This document shows positions 1 to 8,773 of a stretch of DNA of 64,000 nt, piece after piece; positions within the stretch are counted from its first letter, which is position 1, and each line of letters begins with the position of its first letter. A model generated the notes under the pieces. The model was not told where the DNA came from. It was given only the letters and a program-made list of their open reading frames with translations, and ran no database searches. The stretch comes from Actinomycetes bacterium (GTDB taxonomy: Bacteria; Actinomycetota; Actinomycetes; Streptosporangiales; Streptosporangiaceae): positions 1 through 64,000 of the forward strand of contig JAJYTD010000009.1 in the NCBI GenBank assembly GCA_021793235.1, given 5' to 3'. Made by a program: the position numbers and the translations under genes.

Positions 1-1886
1 AGCAGATCAGCCGAGAAGATGATCTGGATCCGCCCGTCGTTTAGGTCTTTCAGGGCGGTTTTCCGCTCGTCCATCTTGGTTTGACCGGAGAGTGCAACAG
101 CCTTGATCCCGGCCTTTTCGAAGCGGTCAGCCATATAGTGGGCGTGTGCGATGGACACACAGAACCCGAGGGCGCGCATTTTCGATGGATCGGTGACCTT
201 TTCGCGGACAGCCGTGAGGATTAGTCGAGCCCGGGCGTCATTTCCGGTGAGAAGGGTATCGAGTTCGGTGGTGTCGTACCCTCCGCGTTTCCATGTCACC
301 GCGCTCATATCGGTGTTGTCGCTGATACCGAAGTAGTGGAATGGGCTGAGGAGTTCGTTCTCTAGAGCTTCCCACAGCCGCAGTTCCGCGGTGATCCGGC
401 CGTCGAAGTACGCGTCCTGGATAGTCTCCCCGTCTGTGCGCTCCGGGGTAGCGGTGAGCCCGAGGAGTTCCTTGGGGGTGAAGTAGTCGACGATGCGTCG
501 GTAAGTTTTCGCTGTTCCATGGTGGAACTCGTCGATGACGACGACGTCGAAGTGGTCAGGACTGAAGCCTCCCAGCGTCGGTAGCTTTGCCAAGGACTGG
601 ATGCTGGCGAAGACGTGTCTTCGCTGTCTGGGTCTGTTCCCACCACCGAGTTTCTCGCCGAAGTCGTGGTCGTTAAGGACTTCCTGATACGTCCGCATCG
701 ACTGGTTGAGGATCTCGTCGCGGTGGGCGACAAACAGTAGCTTCAGGTCGCTGCCGTGGATTTCGCATAGCCGCTTGTAGTCCAGCGCGGCCATCACCGT
801 CTTTCCGGTCCCGGTTGCGGCGACGAGGAGGTTCCGGTGGTGCCCGTGGACCTCGCGTGCGGTCTCCAGGCGTTCGAGCATGTCTCGCTGATACGGATAG
901 GGGTGGACGTCCAGCCCGGACAGCTTGACCTGTGGACTGGTGCCGCTCGTCTGATTGCCGGCGGCGGCCAGTGCCTCGTCCAGGCGGTCCCCGTTACGGT
1001 CGGGGTCGTAGTCCTCGAAGGCAGGGGACTCCCAGTAGGAGTCGAAGGTCAGCTCAAACTTGCGCATGACATCGGGTGTGGCCTGTGCTGAAAGGCGGAC
1101 ATTCCACTCCAGGCCGTCGAGGAGTGCAGCTTGGGACAGGTTGGAGCTGCCAACATAGGCGGTGTCATAACCGGTGTTGCGTCGGAAGAGCCATGCTTTC
1201 GCGTGTAGCCGGGTCGACCGTTGCTCATAGTTAATCTTGACTTCTGCACCGAATTCGCGGACCAGCCAGTCGATCGCGCGGCGCTCGGTCGCACCCATGT
1301 AGGTGGTGGTGATGACCCGGATTGGGACGCCGCGAGCACGGGCACGCGCGAGAGGTTCTTCCAGCAGTCTCAAGCCGGTCCACTTGATGAAGGCGCAGAG
1401 CAGATCGATCTGGTCGGCAGTGGCCAACTCTTGCCGGATCTCTGACCCCAGTCTCGGCTCGTTCGGCATGTTCGTCAGGAGAGCCGTCTTGGTTAGTGGG
1501 GTAGTCGGCCGGTGTTCGTAGTCGCCGATGTCATCCGCTTGGCGGAGGGCAAGTAGCTGCCCCGGAAACTCGGGTTTTTTGGAGCTGTCCTCGGAGGCGA
1601 CGAGCTCAACCGGATCTGCCGGTGCCGCAGTGTTCCGGAGTGAAGCAAGGATACGGTTGGCGGTGTCTACCTGGCCTTTTGTGGAGATGCCATTAAGGAC
1701 GTCGCGGATTCGTCCTGCGATGTGCTCGGTCAGGATCTCCGCAGATGTTTCCTTATCCTCGACCGCTAGCTCCTCGGCGAACCACCCGTCAGCTCTCAGT
1801 TTATTGATGCGGTCGCTCAGCTTCTCCGTGATGAGCTGCTCATAGAGCCCTTCGATCGGGCTGGAACTCTGGTCTGGGTTGAGCAC
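1..1886 (-). CDS. PLD-nuclease-like / SF2 helicase (DUF3427-type), 3' end beyond window
   Basis: An open frame runs from a GTG at 1886 to the left edge (628 codons, no stop), so the gene is partial. GAGGGG lies 9 nt before the GTG, and the only upstream ATG is followed at once by a stop. The N-terminal half carries a phospholipase-D-like site: H228-A-K230 followed by G-S-S-N249. The C-terminal half is a superfamily 2 helicase: Walker A GTGKT with K362, Walker B-like DEFHH at 452-456, motif III T478-A-T-P, and the start of the second RecA lobe. Proteins of this PLD-helicase plan usually end in DUF3427, which would lie off the edge. The family acts on DNA and is often found among accessory or defence genes; a role here is inference. 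It is divergent from recD2. Confidence 0.85.
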   Translation of the reverse strand, partial: MLNPDQSSSPIEGLYEQLITEKLSDRINKLRADGWFAEELAVEDKETSAEILTEHIAGRIRDVLNGISTKGQVDTANRILASLRNTAAPADPVELVASEDSSKKPEFPGQLLALRQADDIGDYEHRPTTPLTKTALLTNMPNEPRLGSEIRQELATADQIDLLCAFIKWTGLRLLEEPLARARARGVPIRVITTTYMGATERRAIDWLVREFGAEVKINYEQRSTRLHAKAWLFRRNTGYDTAYVGSSNLSQAALLDGLEWNVRLSAQATPDVMRKFELTFDSYWESPAFEDYDPDRNGDRLDEALAAAGNQTSGTSPQVKLSGLDVHPYPYQRDMLERLETAREVHGHHRNLLVAATGTGKTVMAALDYKRLCEIHGSDLKLLFVAHRDEILNQSMRTYQEVLNDHDFGEKLGGGNRPRQRRHVFASIQSLAKLPTLGGFSPDHFDVVVIDEFHHGTAKTYRRIVDYFTPKELLGLTATPERTDGETIQDAYFDGRITAELRLWEALENELLSPFHYFGISDNTDMSAVTWKRGGYDTTELDTLLTGNDARARLILTAVREKVTDPSKMRALGFCVSIAHAHYMADRFEKAGIKAVALSGQTKMDERKTALKDLNDGRIQIIFSADL

Positions 1887-1920
1887 AGGTCACATCCCCT
1901 CGCGTAGCGATCCACCACAT

Positions 1921-1946
1921 TTACCACCGTGTGCGGACATTGGTAA
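1921..1946. promoter_or_regulatory. Inverted repeat between divergent helicase genes
   Basis: TTACCA (1921-1926) and TGGTAA (1941-1946) form a perfect 6-bp inverted repeat with centres 20 bp apart, in the 187-bp gap between the PLD-helicase and recD2. Its position fits an operator, but no regulator is adjacent. Confidence 0.35.
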
Positions 1947-2073
1947 TGCTTTCGTATATATGTGCGATCGGGGGCGTGCGTTGACTGAGGAAGCGGGGTT
2001 GGTATGGAGCGGAGGGCCGACCGTCCCCTCGGAACGGCATGATGGGGCCAGGCGTGGGATTGGAGGGGTCGTT

Positions 2074-4317
2074 GTGGCTCGTGGGCGGGGTGGTCAGCAG
2101 GGGCAGGGGTTTCGGCCGACGGTGTTGGAGGGGGTGCTGGAGCGCATCACCTATGCCAACGAGGAGACCGGCTACACCGTCGCGAAGGTCGACAGCGGGC
2201 GCGGCAGTGGGGGCGGGGAGCTGACCACGGTCGTGGGCGCGCTGCTGGGGGCCCAGCCGGGGGAGTCGCTGCGGATGGAGGGTCGGTGGGGGTCGCACCC
2301 GCAGTACGGGCGGCAGTTCATGGTGGAGAACTACACGACCGTGCTGCCCGCCACAGTGCAGGGGGTGCGCCGCTACCTCGGATCGGGGCTGATCAAGGGG
2401 ATCGGGCCGCGGTTGGCGGAGAAGATCGTCGACTACTTCGGGGTGGCGGCGCTCGACGTCATCGAACAGACCCCCGAACGCCTTATCGAGGTGCCCAAGC
2501 TGGGCCCCAAACGTACGAAGCTGATCGCCGACGCCTGGGAGGAGCAGAAGGCCATCAAGGAGGTGATGGTCTTCCTGCAGGGCATCGGGGTCTCCACGTC
2601 GCTGGCGGTGCGGATCTACAAGAAGTACGGCGACGCCTCCATCAGCGTGGTGCGCAACGAGCCCTACAAGCTGGCCACCGACGTGTGGGGGATCGGGTTC
2701 AAGACCGCCGACACGATCGCCCAGGCTGTCGGCATCCCGCACGACAGCCCGCAGCGCGTCATGGCCGGCATCCAGTTCACGCTGTCGGAGTCCACCTCCG
2801 ACGGCCACTGCTTCCTGCCCGAGGAGAAGCTCATCGCCGATGCCGTGAAGATCCTGCAGGTCGACTCCGGTCTGGTGATCGACTGCCTGGCCGAGCTGGT
2901 GGCCGAGGAGGGCGTGGTCTCAGAAAAGGTCCCCGGTCCCGAGGGCGAACCGGTGACCGCCGTCTACCTGGTGCCGTTCCAGCGGGCCGAGGTCGCGCTG
3001 GCCGCCCAGTTGCGGTCGCTGCTCAACAGCGCGGAGGACCGGTTGGGGGCGTTTGCGAACGTCGACTGGGGCAAAGCGCTGGGCTGGCTGCGCAGCCGCA
3101 CCGGCGCGGACCTCGCGGCCGAGCAGGAGGAGGCGGTCAAGCTGGCGCTGACTCGCAGAGTGGCCGTGCTCACCGGCGGCCCCGGGTGCGGTAAGTCCTT
3201 CACGGTGGCTTCGATCATCACGCTCGCCGCCGCCAAGAAGGCGAAGATCATCCTCGCGGCGCCGACGGGCCGGGCGGCCAAGCGGATGACCGAGCTCACC
3301 GGGCACGAGGCCGCCACTGTGCACCGGCTGCTGGAGCTCAAGCCCGGCGGGGACGCCTCCTATGACCGGGACCGGCCGCTCGACTGCGACCTGCTGGTGG
3401 TGGACGAGGCGTCCATGCTGGATCTGCTACTGGCCAACAAGCTGGCGAAGGCGGTGCCGCCAGGGGCGCACCTGCTGCTGGTGGGCGACGTCGACCAGTT
3501 GCCGTCGGTGGGCGCCGGGCAGGTGCTGCGCGACCTGCTGGATGAGGACTCCCCGATCCCGCGGGTCCGGCTCACCCACGTCTTCCGGCAGGCGCAGCAG
3601 TCGGGCGTGGTCACCAACGCGCACCGGGTGAACACGGGCAAACCGCCGGAGCTGGCGGACATGACCGACTTCTTCCTCTTCCCGTGCGAGGAGACCGAGG
3701 CGACGGCGGAGCTCACCGTGGACGTCGTCGCCAACAGGATCCCGCGCAAATTCGGCTTCGACCCGCGCCGGGACGTGCAGGTGCTGGCTCCCATGCACCG
3801 CGGCCCCGCCGGTGCGGGCAACCTGAACACGATGCTGCAGGCGGCGCTCACCCCGTCGAGGGAGGGGGTACCGGAGCGCCGGTTCGGCGGCCGGATCTTC
3901 CGTGTGGGCGACAAGGTCACCCAGATCCGCAACAACTATGACAAGGGCGCCAACGGAGTTTTCAACGGAACACTCGGGGTCATCACCGGAATCGACGGCG
4001 ACGAGCAGGAGCTGACCGTCCGCACCGACGAGGACGAGGACGTGCGCTATGACTTCGCGGAACTGGATGAGCTGGTGCACGCCTACGCGGTCACCGTGCA
4101 CCGGTCCCAGGGCAGCGAGTATCCGGCGGTCGTCATCCCCGTTACGACGAGCGCGTGGATGATGCTGCAGCGCAACCTGCTGTACACGGCCATCACCCGG
4201 GCCAAGAAGCTTGTCGTGCTCGTCGGTTCCCGCAGGGCTGTCGCCCAGGCCGTCCGCAATGCCACCGCGGGGCGTCGGCACACGGCGTTGGCCCACCGGC
4301 TGGCCGGCGCGGTGTAG
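2074..4317 (+). CDS. recD2: RecD2-type 5'-3' DNA helicase (RecBC-independent)
   Basis: A superfamily 1B helicase of 747 aa, the usual RecD2 length. The frame is open back to 1879, but that would overlap the divergent gene; GTG 2074 is preceded by GGAGGGG with 5 nt spacing and begins just before the conserved LEGVLERITYANEETGYTVAKV-like start of RecD2, so I chose it. Visible parts are an N-terminal OB-like domain, helix-hairpin-helix segments (IKGIGPRLAEKI, PKLGPKRTKLI), Walker A GGPGCGKS with K374, Walker B DEAS at 444-447, and a UvrD-like C-terminus ending in VHRSQGSEYPAVVIP. The role in replication-fork or repair transactions is family knowledge. No recB or recC is nearby, as expected for RecD2. 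Confidence 0.95.
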   Translation: MARGRGGQQGQGFRPTVLEGVLERITYANEETGYTVAKVDSGRGSGGGELTTVVGALLGAQPGESLRMEGRWGSHPQYGRQFMVENYTTVLPATVQGVRRYLGSGLIKGIGPRLAEKIVDYFGVAALDVIEQTPERLIEVPKLGPKRTKLIADAWEEQKAIKEVMVFLQGIGVSTSLAVRIYKKYGDASISVVRNEPYKLATDVWGIGFKTADTIAQAVGIPHDSPQRVMAGIQFTLSESTSDGHCFLPEEKLIADAVKILQVDSGLVIDCLAELVAEEGVVSEKVPGPEGEPVTAVYLVPFQRAEVALAAQLRSLLNSAEDRLGAFANVDWGKALGWLRSRTGADLAAEQEEAVKLALTRRVAVLTGGPGCGKSFTVASIITLAAAKKAKIILAAPTGRAAKRMTELTGHEAATVHRLLELKPGGDASYDRDRPLDCDLLVVDEASMLDLLLANKLAKAVPPGAHLLLVGDVDQLPSVGAGQVLRDLLDEDSPIPRVRLTHVFRQAQQSGVVTNAHRVNTGKPPELADMTDFFLFPCEETEATAELTVDVVANRIPRKFGFDPRRDVQVLAPMHRGPAGAGNLNTMLQAALTPSREGVPERRFGGRIFRVGDKVTQIRNNYDKGANGVFNGTLGVITGIDGDEQELTVRTDEDEDVRYDFAELDELVHAYAVTVHRSQGSEYPAVVIPVTTSAWMMLQRNLLYTAITRAKKLVVLVGSRRAVAQAVRNATAGRRHTALAHRLAGAV

Positions 4318-4947
4318 GGCCAAGGTCTCGAACCTCAGATGGCGCCCGTTTCGCGCGAAACACGGGAAAGAAGGGGATGAAGGGGAATGGGAAGACCTTT
4401 CTTCGCCGATCTTATTTTTCCGCGTGCTGGAGAGGTGTATCGGACGTAACCAGCTTGATGTGGACGAGTTCTTATGGTGGTGCGTGCCGGGATGGAATTG
4501 ATTCCTGCGGTGCTCTGCCGCCGCGCAAGAGTCGATCTTCCCCCGTGGGATGGTCCCACCAAACCACGGTGGGTGCGGAGTTCGCGGCGCTCACCTGCCC
4601 GGATGGGGAAAGATCGGGCTTTTATCGATCTTCGTTGTCTCCCTGGCGCTCGTTCTATTCCTCCCGGGCCGCGGAAAACTGCGGTGAGGTGCTCTCCTGT
4701 TCGTTCTCCGGGGCTCACTCCGTGTTTCCGGATTTCCGCCCCATGGGCCGCTCTTGGCGATTAGGATTCCCTTATGAAGGAGAAACCGGAGCGGGGTCTG
4801 CGGGCCGGGCGTATGCGGTCCGGGTCGCGGAGTCCCGCCACTACCAGCCACTGTGAAAGCTGACGCTCTTTCCACTCCCCCCGGAGAGCGTCGGCCGCCT
4901 CGGGCGCCGGCCACCGGCCGGCGCCCGAGCAGGCAACATCCGGTTCC
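4318..4947. other. Gene-free interval with hairpins
   Basis: About 630 nt, less GC-rich than its surroundings, with no convincing gene. It contains CCCACC/GGTGGG (4555-4573) and two stronger hairpins at its right end, listed separately. A long open frame on the + strand has no family-like composition or ribosome site. Confidence 0.5.
4862..4927. terminator. Two tandem hairpins, likely terminators
   Basis: Hairpin one pairs GACGCTCT (4862-4869) with AGAGCGTC (4885-4892). Hairpin two pairs CGGGCGCCGG (4901-4910) with CCGGCGCCCG (4918-4927) around a 7-nt loop. They sit just beyond the 3' end of the minus-strand gene that stops at 4948. There is no T-tract, as is common in actinobacteria. Confidence 0.6.
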
Positions 4948-5265
4948 TCACGTGGTCTGCCGCGCTTTGTGCAACGCGGCCTTCGCGCACCTCACGGCCA
5001 ACCCGGCCGCTTCGCTCCCCAAGGAGAAGTCCAGCCGCATCGAGTCGGGGTCGTGGTCGACCCGGACGCCGGTCACTTCGGCGCCGGCCCAGGGGCGGGC
5101 GGTCTCGTCGAAGAAGCTGAAGTCGGTCACGCCGTCAAGGATCAGGGTGTACTCGGTGACCGGGGTCGCGCGGGCCATGCGCAGCGCGAGGGTGACGCTG
5201 TGCGCGGGGGCGTCGACCCAGATCCCCTCGAGCGAAGCCCCCTTCAGACTGTTCAGCGCCGACAT
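4948..5265 (-). CDS. Conserved-looking small protein of unknown function
   Basis: 105 aa from ATG 5265, with GGAGGGG 7 nt upstream. The frame extends further upstream, but that part is arginine/proline-rich noise. The protein is soluble-looking, with alternating hydrophobic beta-strand-like stretches (SVTLALRMAR, EYTLILDGVTDFSFFD, SMRLDFSLG) and a short helical, lysine-rich tail. I do not recognise a family. The two strong hairpins just past its stop support it being a real transcription unit. It lies alone between recD2 and the flavoprotein gene. Confidence 0.6.
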   Translation of the reverse strand: MSALNSLKGASLEGIWVDAPAHSVTLALRMARATPVTEYTLILDGVTDFSFFDETARPWAGAEVTGVRVDHDPDSMRLDFSLGSEAAGLAVRCAKAALHKARQTT

Positions 5266-5550
5266 GTGCGCGCCCCTCCCCGCATCGAGACGGTGTACCG
5301 GGCCAACCCGCCGGTGAGGGTGCCCTATGGGGTGGGATCCCACACCATCGCGGCCGGTTCCGGCAGTTTTCCCGCATATCCCGACAGGGGGTCCAAGCGG
5401 TGCCGCCACCGGAAGGCGCGGATAAGACGCGGATAGGACGCGGGCGAAGCAGGGCCGTGCGCGGGGAGCACCACGGCCGCCGGGGGCCGCATGCAGAGCG
5501 GCCGTGGCGGCCGTGGCCGCCGGGGGCCGTGCCCCCGCGGCCCGACGCTT

Positions 5551-6720
5551 CTACGCCGTTGCGCGGATCGGCGGAGACTCGCCTGCGGTGCGGCGGCGCT
5601 CGGGCGTGGAGCGTGCCGTGCGGGCCGCCCAGGAGGCACCGCGCACGATGGCCTCCTTGTATTGGACGGCGGTGTTCCCGGTCAGCACCGCCTGGCGCGG
5701 GCGGTCGTCGCGATCGGTGAACTGGATGAGGCCGTCTCGCCGCCCGAGGCTGATGCACTGCTGGAAGTAGGTGAACGTGTAGGGCTTCCGCGGTTCGCGC
5801 CCGGTCAGCCGCTTCGCCACCGCGCCGGCGGCATACCATCCGGCGGGCAGCCCGGTGGCGCAGGCCATCCGCAGCTCCAGCCCGTCGGGCCGGCGCAGCA
5901 CGGCGCTGTCGCCGACGGCGTAGACCTCCGGATGCGATACCGACCGCAGGGTCTGGTCGACGATGACCCTGCCTTTGTCGTTCACGGCGAGCCCGGCCTG
6001 CTGTGCCACGCCGGGCACGGTGAAGCCGGACGCCCACACCGTGATGTCGGAGCCGACGGTGCGCCCGCCCGCCAGCGCGATGGCGTCGTGGCGCACCTCC
6101 TCGACCCGCGCGCCGGAGTGGACGTCGATGCCGAGGCGGTCGAACACGCGCCGCAGGTGCGCGGCACCGCGGGGCGACAGCGCGTCGCCGGGATCGGTGG
6201 CGGACAGCAGTCGTACACGCAGCAAGGGGTGGGACTCGGCCAGCTCGGTGGCGGCCTCGATGCCGGTGAGGCCGCCGCCGACGACGGTGAGCACGCCGCG
6301 TCCCGCCCGTTCACGGATGCGGTCCCGCAGCGCGTGTGCCCCGTCGGGGCCCGAGATCTCCACGGCGTGCTCCGCCGTCCCGGGGACGCCGGCGGTGTCG
6401 GGGCCGCTGCCGAGCGCGTACACGAGCGTGTCGTAGCCGAGCGGTTCGCCGCGCGTATCGATCAGCAGTTCGCGGCGCTGTGCGTCGAGCGCGGTCACAC
6501 GCCCGATGACGAGCTCGATGCCCGTGCCGTGTACCACGTCTGCCAGCCGGTGCTTGTGGAGCGTGTGTCCGACGGCGGCCTGGTGCAGCCGGACCCGCTC
6601 CACGAAGTCGGGCGCGGCGTTGACGAGTGTCACGTGCGCGCCGCGCAGCAGCCTGGACGCTCGCCCGGCAGCGGTCAGCCCCGCGTAACCCGCTCCGATG
6701 ACCACGATGCGGTGGGCCAT
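5551..6720 (-). CDS. NAD(P)/FAD-dependent oxidoreductase, NDH-2-like
   Basis: 389 aa from ATG 6720, with AAGGAGA 5 nt upstream. It begins with a Rossmann FAD-binding motif, V-I-G-A-G-Y-A-G-L, at residues 6-14, and has a second dinucleotide motif VVGGGLTGIEAA mid-protein and an FAD-closing EVYAVGDSA near residue 290. This is the two-dinucleotide-domain fold of type II NADH dehydrogenases and related ferredoxin reductases. Electrons would pass from NAD(P)H to a quinone or small acceptor; the acceptor cannot be told from sequence. An ECF41 sigma gene lies immediately upstream on the same strand, and both are preceded by the octamer TTGTCAGG, so this is probably the oxidoreductase partner typical of ECF41 loci. 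Confidence 0.88.
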   Translation of the reverse strand: MAHRIVVIGAGYAGLTAAGRASRLLRGAHVTLVNAAPDFVERVRLHQAAVGHTLHKHRLADVVHGTGIELVIGRVTALDAQRRELLIDTRGEPLGYDTLVYALGSGPDTAGVPGTAEHAVEISGPDGAHALRDRIRERAGRGVLTVVGGGLTGIEAATELAESHPLLRVRLLSATDPGDALSPRGAAHLRRVFDRLGIDVHSGARVEEVRHDAIALAGGRTVGSDITVWASGFTVPGVAQQAGLAVNDKGRVIVDQTLRSVSHPEVYAVGDSAVLRRPDGLELRMACATGLPAGWYAAGAVAKRLTGREPRKPYTFTYFQQCISLGRRDGLIQFTDRDDRPRQAVLTGNTAVQYKEAIVRGASWAARTARSTPERRRTAGESPPIRATA

Positions 6721-6779
6721 ATCGGTCTCCTTTTCCGTCCGCGTTGGGTTCACCACTCGAACCGTGCGGCGGCGCCGTT

Positions 6780-6787
6780 CCTGACAA
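6780..6787 (-). promoter_or_regulatory. TTGTCAGG element before the flavoprotein gene
   Basis: On the minus strand TTGTCAGG lies 60 nt before ATG 6720. The same octamer lies 68 nt before the ECF41 sigma start. ECF41 sigma factors are known to use a TGTCACA-like -35 box; only the TGTCA core is matched here and the expected CGTC -10 is not clear. Confidence 0.35.
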
Positions 6788-6805
6788 CTGTGCTAGTGAT
6801 CCGAG

Positions 6806-7687
6806 TCACACCAGCTGTGCGGCGAGGAAACCGAGCTTGTCGGGGTTGGTGACGATGCGTATCGCGGTGATTCGGCCCTCGACCACGTCGAGCACCCCCG
6901 CTATGAGGAGTTCGCCGCCGACGATCGCGAGGAGGCCGGGTTGCCCGTTGACCTCGGTGATGCGCACCTCCAGGCCCGGGATGTCGCGGCTCATCCAGGA
7001 GGTGAGGTAGCGGGACACGCGGTCCGCGCCGCGGACCGGCTTGCGCGCGGCGGGCGTGCGGCCGCCGCCGTCGGCCCAGGCGACCACGTCTTCGGCCAGG
7101 AGGCTTTGCAGCCCCGCGATGTCGCCGCCCTGCGCGGCGGAGAGGAACCGCCGCGCGATGCGGCCGCCCTCATCGCGGGAGGCGGTGAACCGGGGCCTGT
7201 CCTGGGTCACGCGCAGCCGCGCGCGCCGGTAGAGCTGCTGGCAGTTCGCCTCGGTGAGGTCGAGGATCTCGGCGATCTCGCGGTGGCTGTACTCGAAGGC
7301 TTCGCGCAGTACGAACACCGCGCGTTCCGGTGGGGTCAGCCGCTCCAGCAGCAGCAGGAACGCCATCGACACCGACTCGCGCAGCTCCGCGGTGTCCAGC
7401 GGGCCGAAGGCCGAGTCCGCGGTCGCCACCGGTTCGGGCAGCCACGGGCCGATGTAGCTCTCCCTGCGCGCGCGGGCGGAGGCGAGCCTGGTCGAACAGA
7501 GGTTGGTGAGCACCTTGGTCAGCCACGCGGCGGGGTTGCGGACCGCGCCCCGGTCGGCGGCGTTCCAGCGCAGGAAGGTGTCCTGCACGGCGTCCTCGGC
7601 CTCGGCCGCCGAGCCCAGCATCCGGTAGGCCACCGCCAGCAGCCGCGCGCGCTCGGCTTCGAACTCCCCGACCCCGCCCTGGTCCAT
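6806..7687 (-). CDS. ECF41-family sigma factor with SnoaL-like C-terminal extension
   Basis: 293 aa from ATG 7687 (a GGGGGAG-type site lies just before it). Sigma region 2 (RLLAVAYRMLGSAAEAEDAVQDTFLRW) and region 4 (ERAVFVLREAFEYSHREIAEILDLTEANCQQL) are followed by about 100 extra residues. The three ECF41 signatures are all present: WLPEP in the linker, DGGGR in the extension, and NPDKL near the C-terminus. In this family the extension controls activity in place of a separate anti-sigma factor, and none is encoded nearby. Its probable targets are itself and the flavoprotein gene downstream. A second ECF41 gene occurs at 59.9 kb. The inducing signal is unknown. Confidence 0.93.
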   Translation of the reverse strand: MDQGGVGEFEAERARLLAVAYRMLGSAAEAEDAVQDTFLRWNAADRGAVRNPAAWLTKVLTNLCSTRLASARARRESYIGPWLPEPVATADSAFGPLDTAELRESVSMAFLLLLERLTPPERAVFVLREAFEYSHREIAEILDLTEANCQQLYRRARLRVTQDRPRFTASRDEGGRIARRFLSAAQGGDIAGLQSLLAEDVVAWADGGGRTPAARKPVRGADRVSRYLTSWMSRDIPGLEVRITEVNGQPGLLAIVGGELLIAGVLDVVEGRITAIRIVTNPDKLGFLAAQLV

Positions 7688-8004
7688 GGTCTCCCCCGTG
7701 TTACGGCTGCCGTCCCGATGCGGGAGCGTCCGCACTATGCCAGTCCGCGGGCGGCCTGACAAGGCTCGGCGCATTGGGCGCGGTCCGGGACGGCCGGGCC
7801 GCTGCGGTGTTACCGGTGGGGCAGGCGTTGACCTGTGATGATGGAGGGATTTCGTAATCAATAAGTGATGAGATCGAATGAAGTCGTTTACAGTCGCCCG
7901 GATCTGGGGATTAGCGACGCTGGAGGCGGAAATGCCTGCATATCCGCCCGCCAGCGACGTGAACAGCGCCGCTCACGGAGCCGCATCGGAAAGGCACAAC
8001 GTTC
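7688..8004. other. Divergent promoter region
   Basis: A 317-nt gap between the ECF41 gene (minus) and the small + strand gene at 8005. Besides the TTGTCAGG element it holds an AT-richer stretch near 7845-7890. I see no further gene. Confidence 0.4.
7755..7762 (-). promoter_or_regulatory. TTGTCAGG element before the ECF41 sigma gene
   Basis: A minus-strand TTGTCAGG, 68 nt before the start at 7687. Read as a housekeeping -35 (TTGTCA), it is followed after 17 nt by CATAGT, a plausible -10, so both ECF41 autoregulation and basal sigma-70-type transcription are possible. Confidence 0.4.
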
Positions 8005-8298
8005 GTGGGTACCCTCTCGTGGATCAACGGTCCGTCCCCGGTTTCTCCCGCTGAGGCCGTCAACCGGCTGCACAGCTACCTCGCGGCCGCGGGAATGGAC
8101 CGCATGTACGTCGGCGACCGTACGACCGTGGCCGTGGTCTCGATCCGCACCGGGCTCACCGTGTGGTGCGTAGGCGGCCTGTTCCGCTGGCGCGACGACC
8201 ACGGGGCGCACATCACCCATCCGGCCGCCGACCCCGAAGGGGCCGCCCGCCGGCTCGCCGCCGTCGACCGCCCGCAGCCGGTGGGCACCGCGGCCTGA
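8005..8298 (+). CDS. Small hypothetical protein
   Basis: 97 aa from a GTG at 8005; AAAGG lies about 10 nt upstream, a weak site. The sequence shows an amphipathic helix (AEAVNRLHSYLAAAG) followed by short beta-like segments (TVAVVSIRTGLTVWCVGGLFRWRDD), so a small folded cytoplasmic protein is likely. No family is recognised. It ends 38 nt before the Nudix gene on the same strand, which has its own leaderless-type promoter, so the two need not be co-transcribed. Confidence 0.55.
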   Translation: MGTLSWINGPSPVSPAEAVNRLHSYLAAAGMDRMYVGDRTTVAVVSIRTGLTVWCVGGLFRWRDDHGAHITHPAADPEGAARRLAAVDRPQPVGTAA

Positions 8299-8323
8299 CC
8301 GTCCCCGAGCGCGGGGTGCTGGC

Positions 8324-8329
8324 TAATGT
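8324..8329 (+). promoter_or_regulatory. -10 box TAATGT, leaderless start
   Basis: TAATGT ends 7 nt before GTG 8337, which places the expected transcription start at the start codon. No Shine-Dalgarno sequence is present. Confidence 0.55.
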
Positions 8330-8336
8330 TGCCCCC

Positions 8337-8747
8337 GTGACAGATATCCAGATCGTTGTCGGCGCCGCCATCATCCGTGACGGCGCCGTACTGGCGGCCC
8401 AGCGCTCTCACCCCCCGCTGCTACGCGGGCGGTGGGAGCTTCCCGGCGGCAAGGTCGACCCCGGAGAGGCCGAGACCGACGCCCTGGTGCGGGAGTGCCG
8501 GGAGGAGCTGGGCGTGCGCGTGCGGCCGCTGCGGCGTATCGGCGGGGACGTCGCCTTCCCGGCGCGGGAGGAGGGGCCCAGCGCCGTCCTGCGGGTGTGG
8601 ACCGCCGGACTCGCCGACGGCGACGAGCCCGAGGCGCTGGAACATCTCTCCCTGCGCTGGCTGCGGCCCGAATCCCTGACCGAGGTCGACTGGCTGCCCG
8701 CCGATGTCCCCTTCCTCGCCGACATCCGACCGCACCTGCTGGGCTGA
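8337..8747 (+). CDS. Nudix hydrolase (MutT-like)
   Basis: 136 aa from GTG 8337. The complete Nudix box Gx5Ex7REUxEExGU is visible, from the G of PGGK through REELGV, with two catalytic-type glutamates in REE. Length and the WELPGGKVDPGE context match small MutT/NudG pyrophosphohydrolases that clean up oxidised or non-canonical nucleoside triphosphates; the real substrate cannot be read from the sequence. The start was placed by the -10 box and the typical family beginning (VVGAAIIRDGAVLAAQR). The longer open frame upstream is only read-through of the preceding gene's region. Confidence 0.9.
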   Translation: MTDIQIVVGAAIIRDGAVLAAQRSHPPLLRGRWELPGGKVDPGEAETDALVRECREELGVRVRPLRRIGGDVAFPAREEGPSAVLRVWTAGLADGDEPEALEHLSLRWLRPESLTEVDWLPADVPFLADIRPHLLG

Positions 8748-8773
8748 GCGGCCGGGCCCGCGCAGGTGAGCCG

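Noticed and set aside
1879-2073. A longer N-terminus for RecD2
   Set aside because: It would overlap the divergent helicase gene, has no ribosome site and does not look like the RecD2 start; GTG 2074 has a strong site.
4155-4856. A + strand open frame running past the end of recD2
   Set aside because: Its first part is an alternative frame of recD2 and the rest has low-complexity, non-protein-like composition and no ribosome site.
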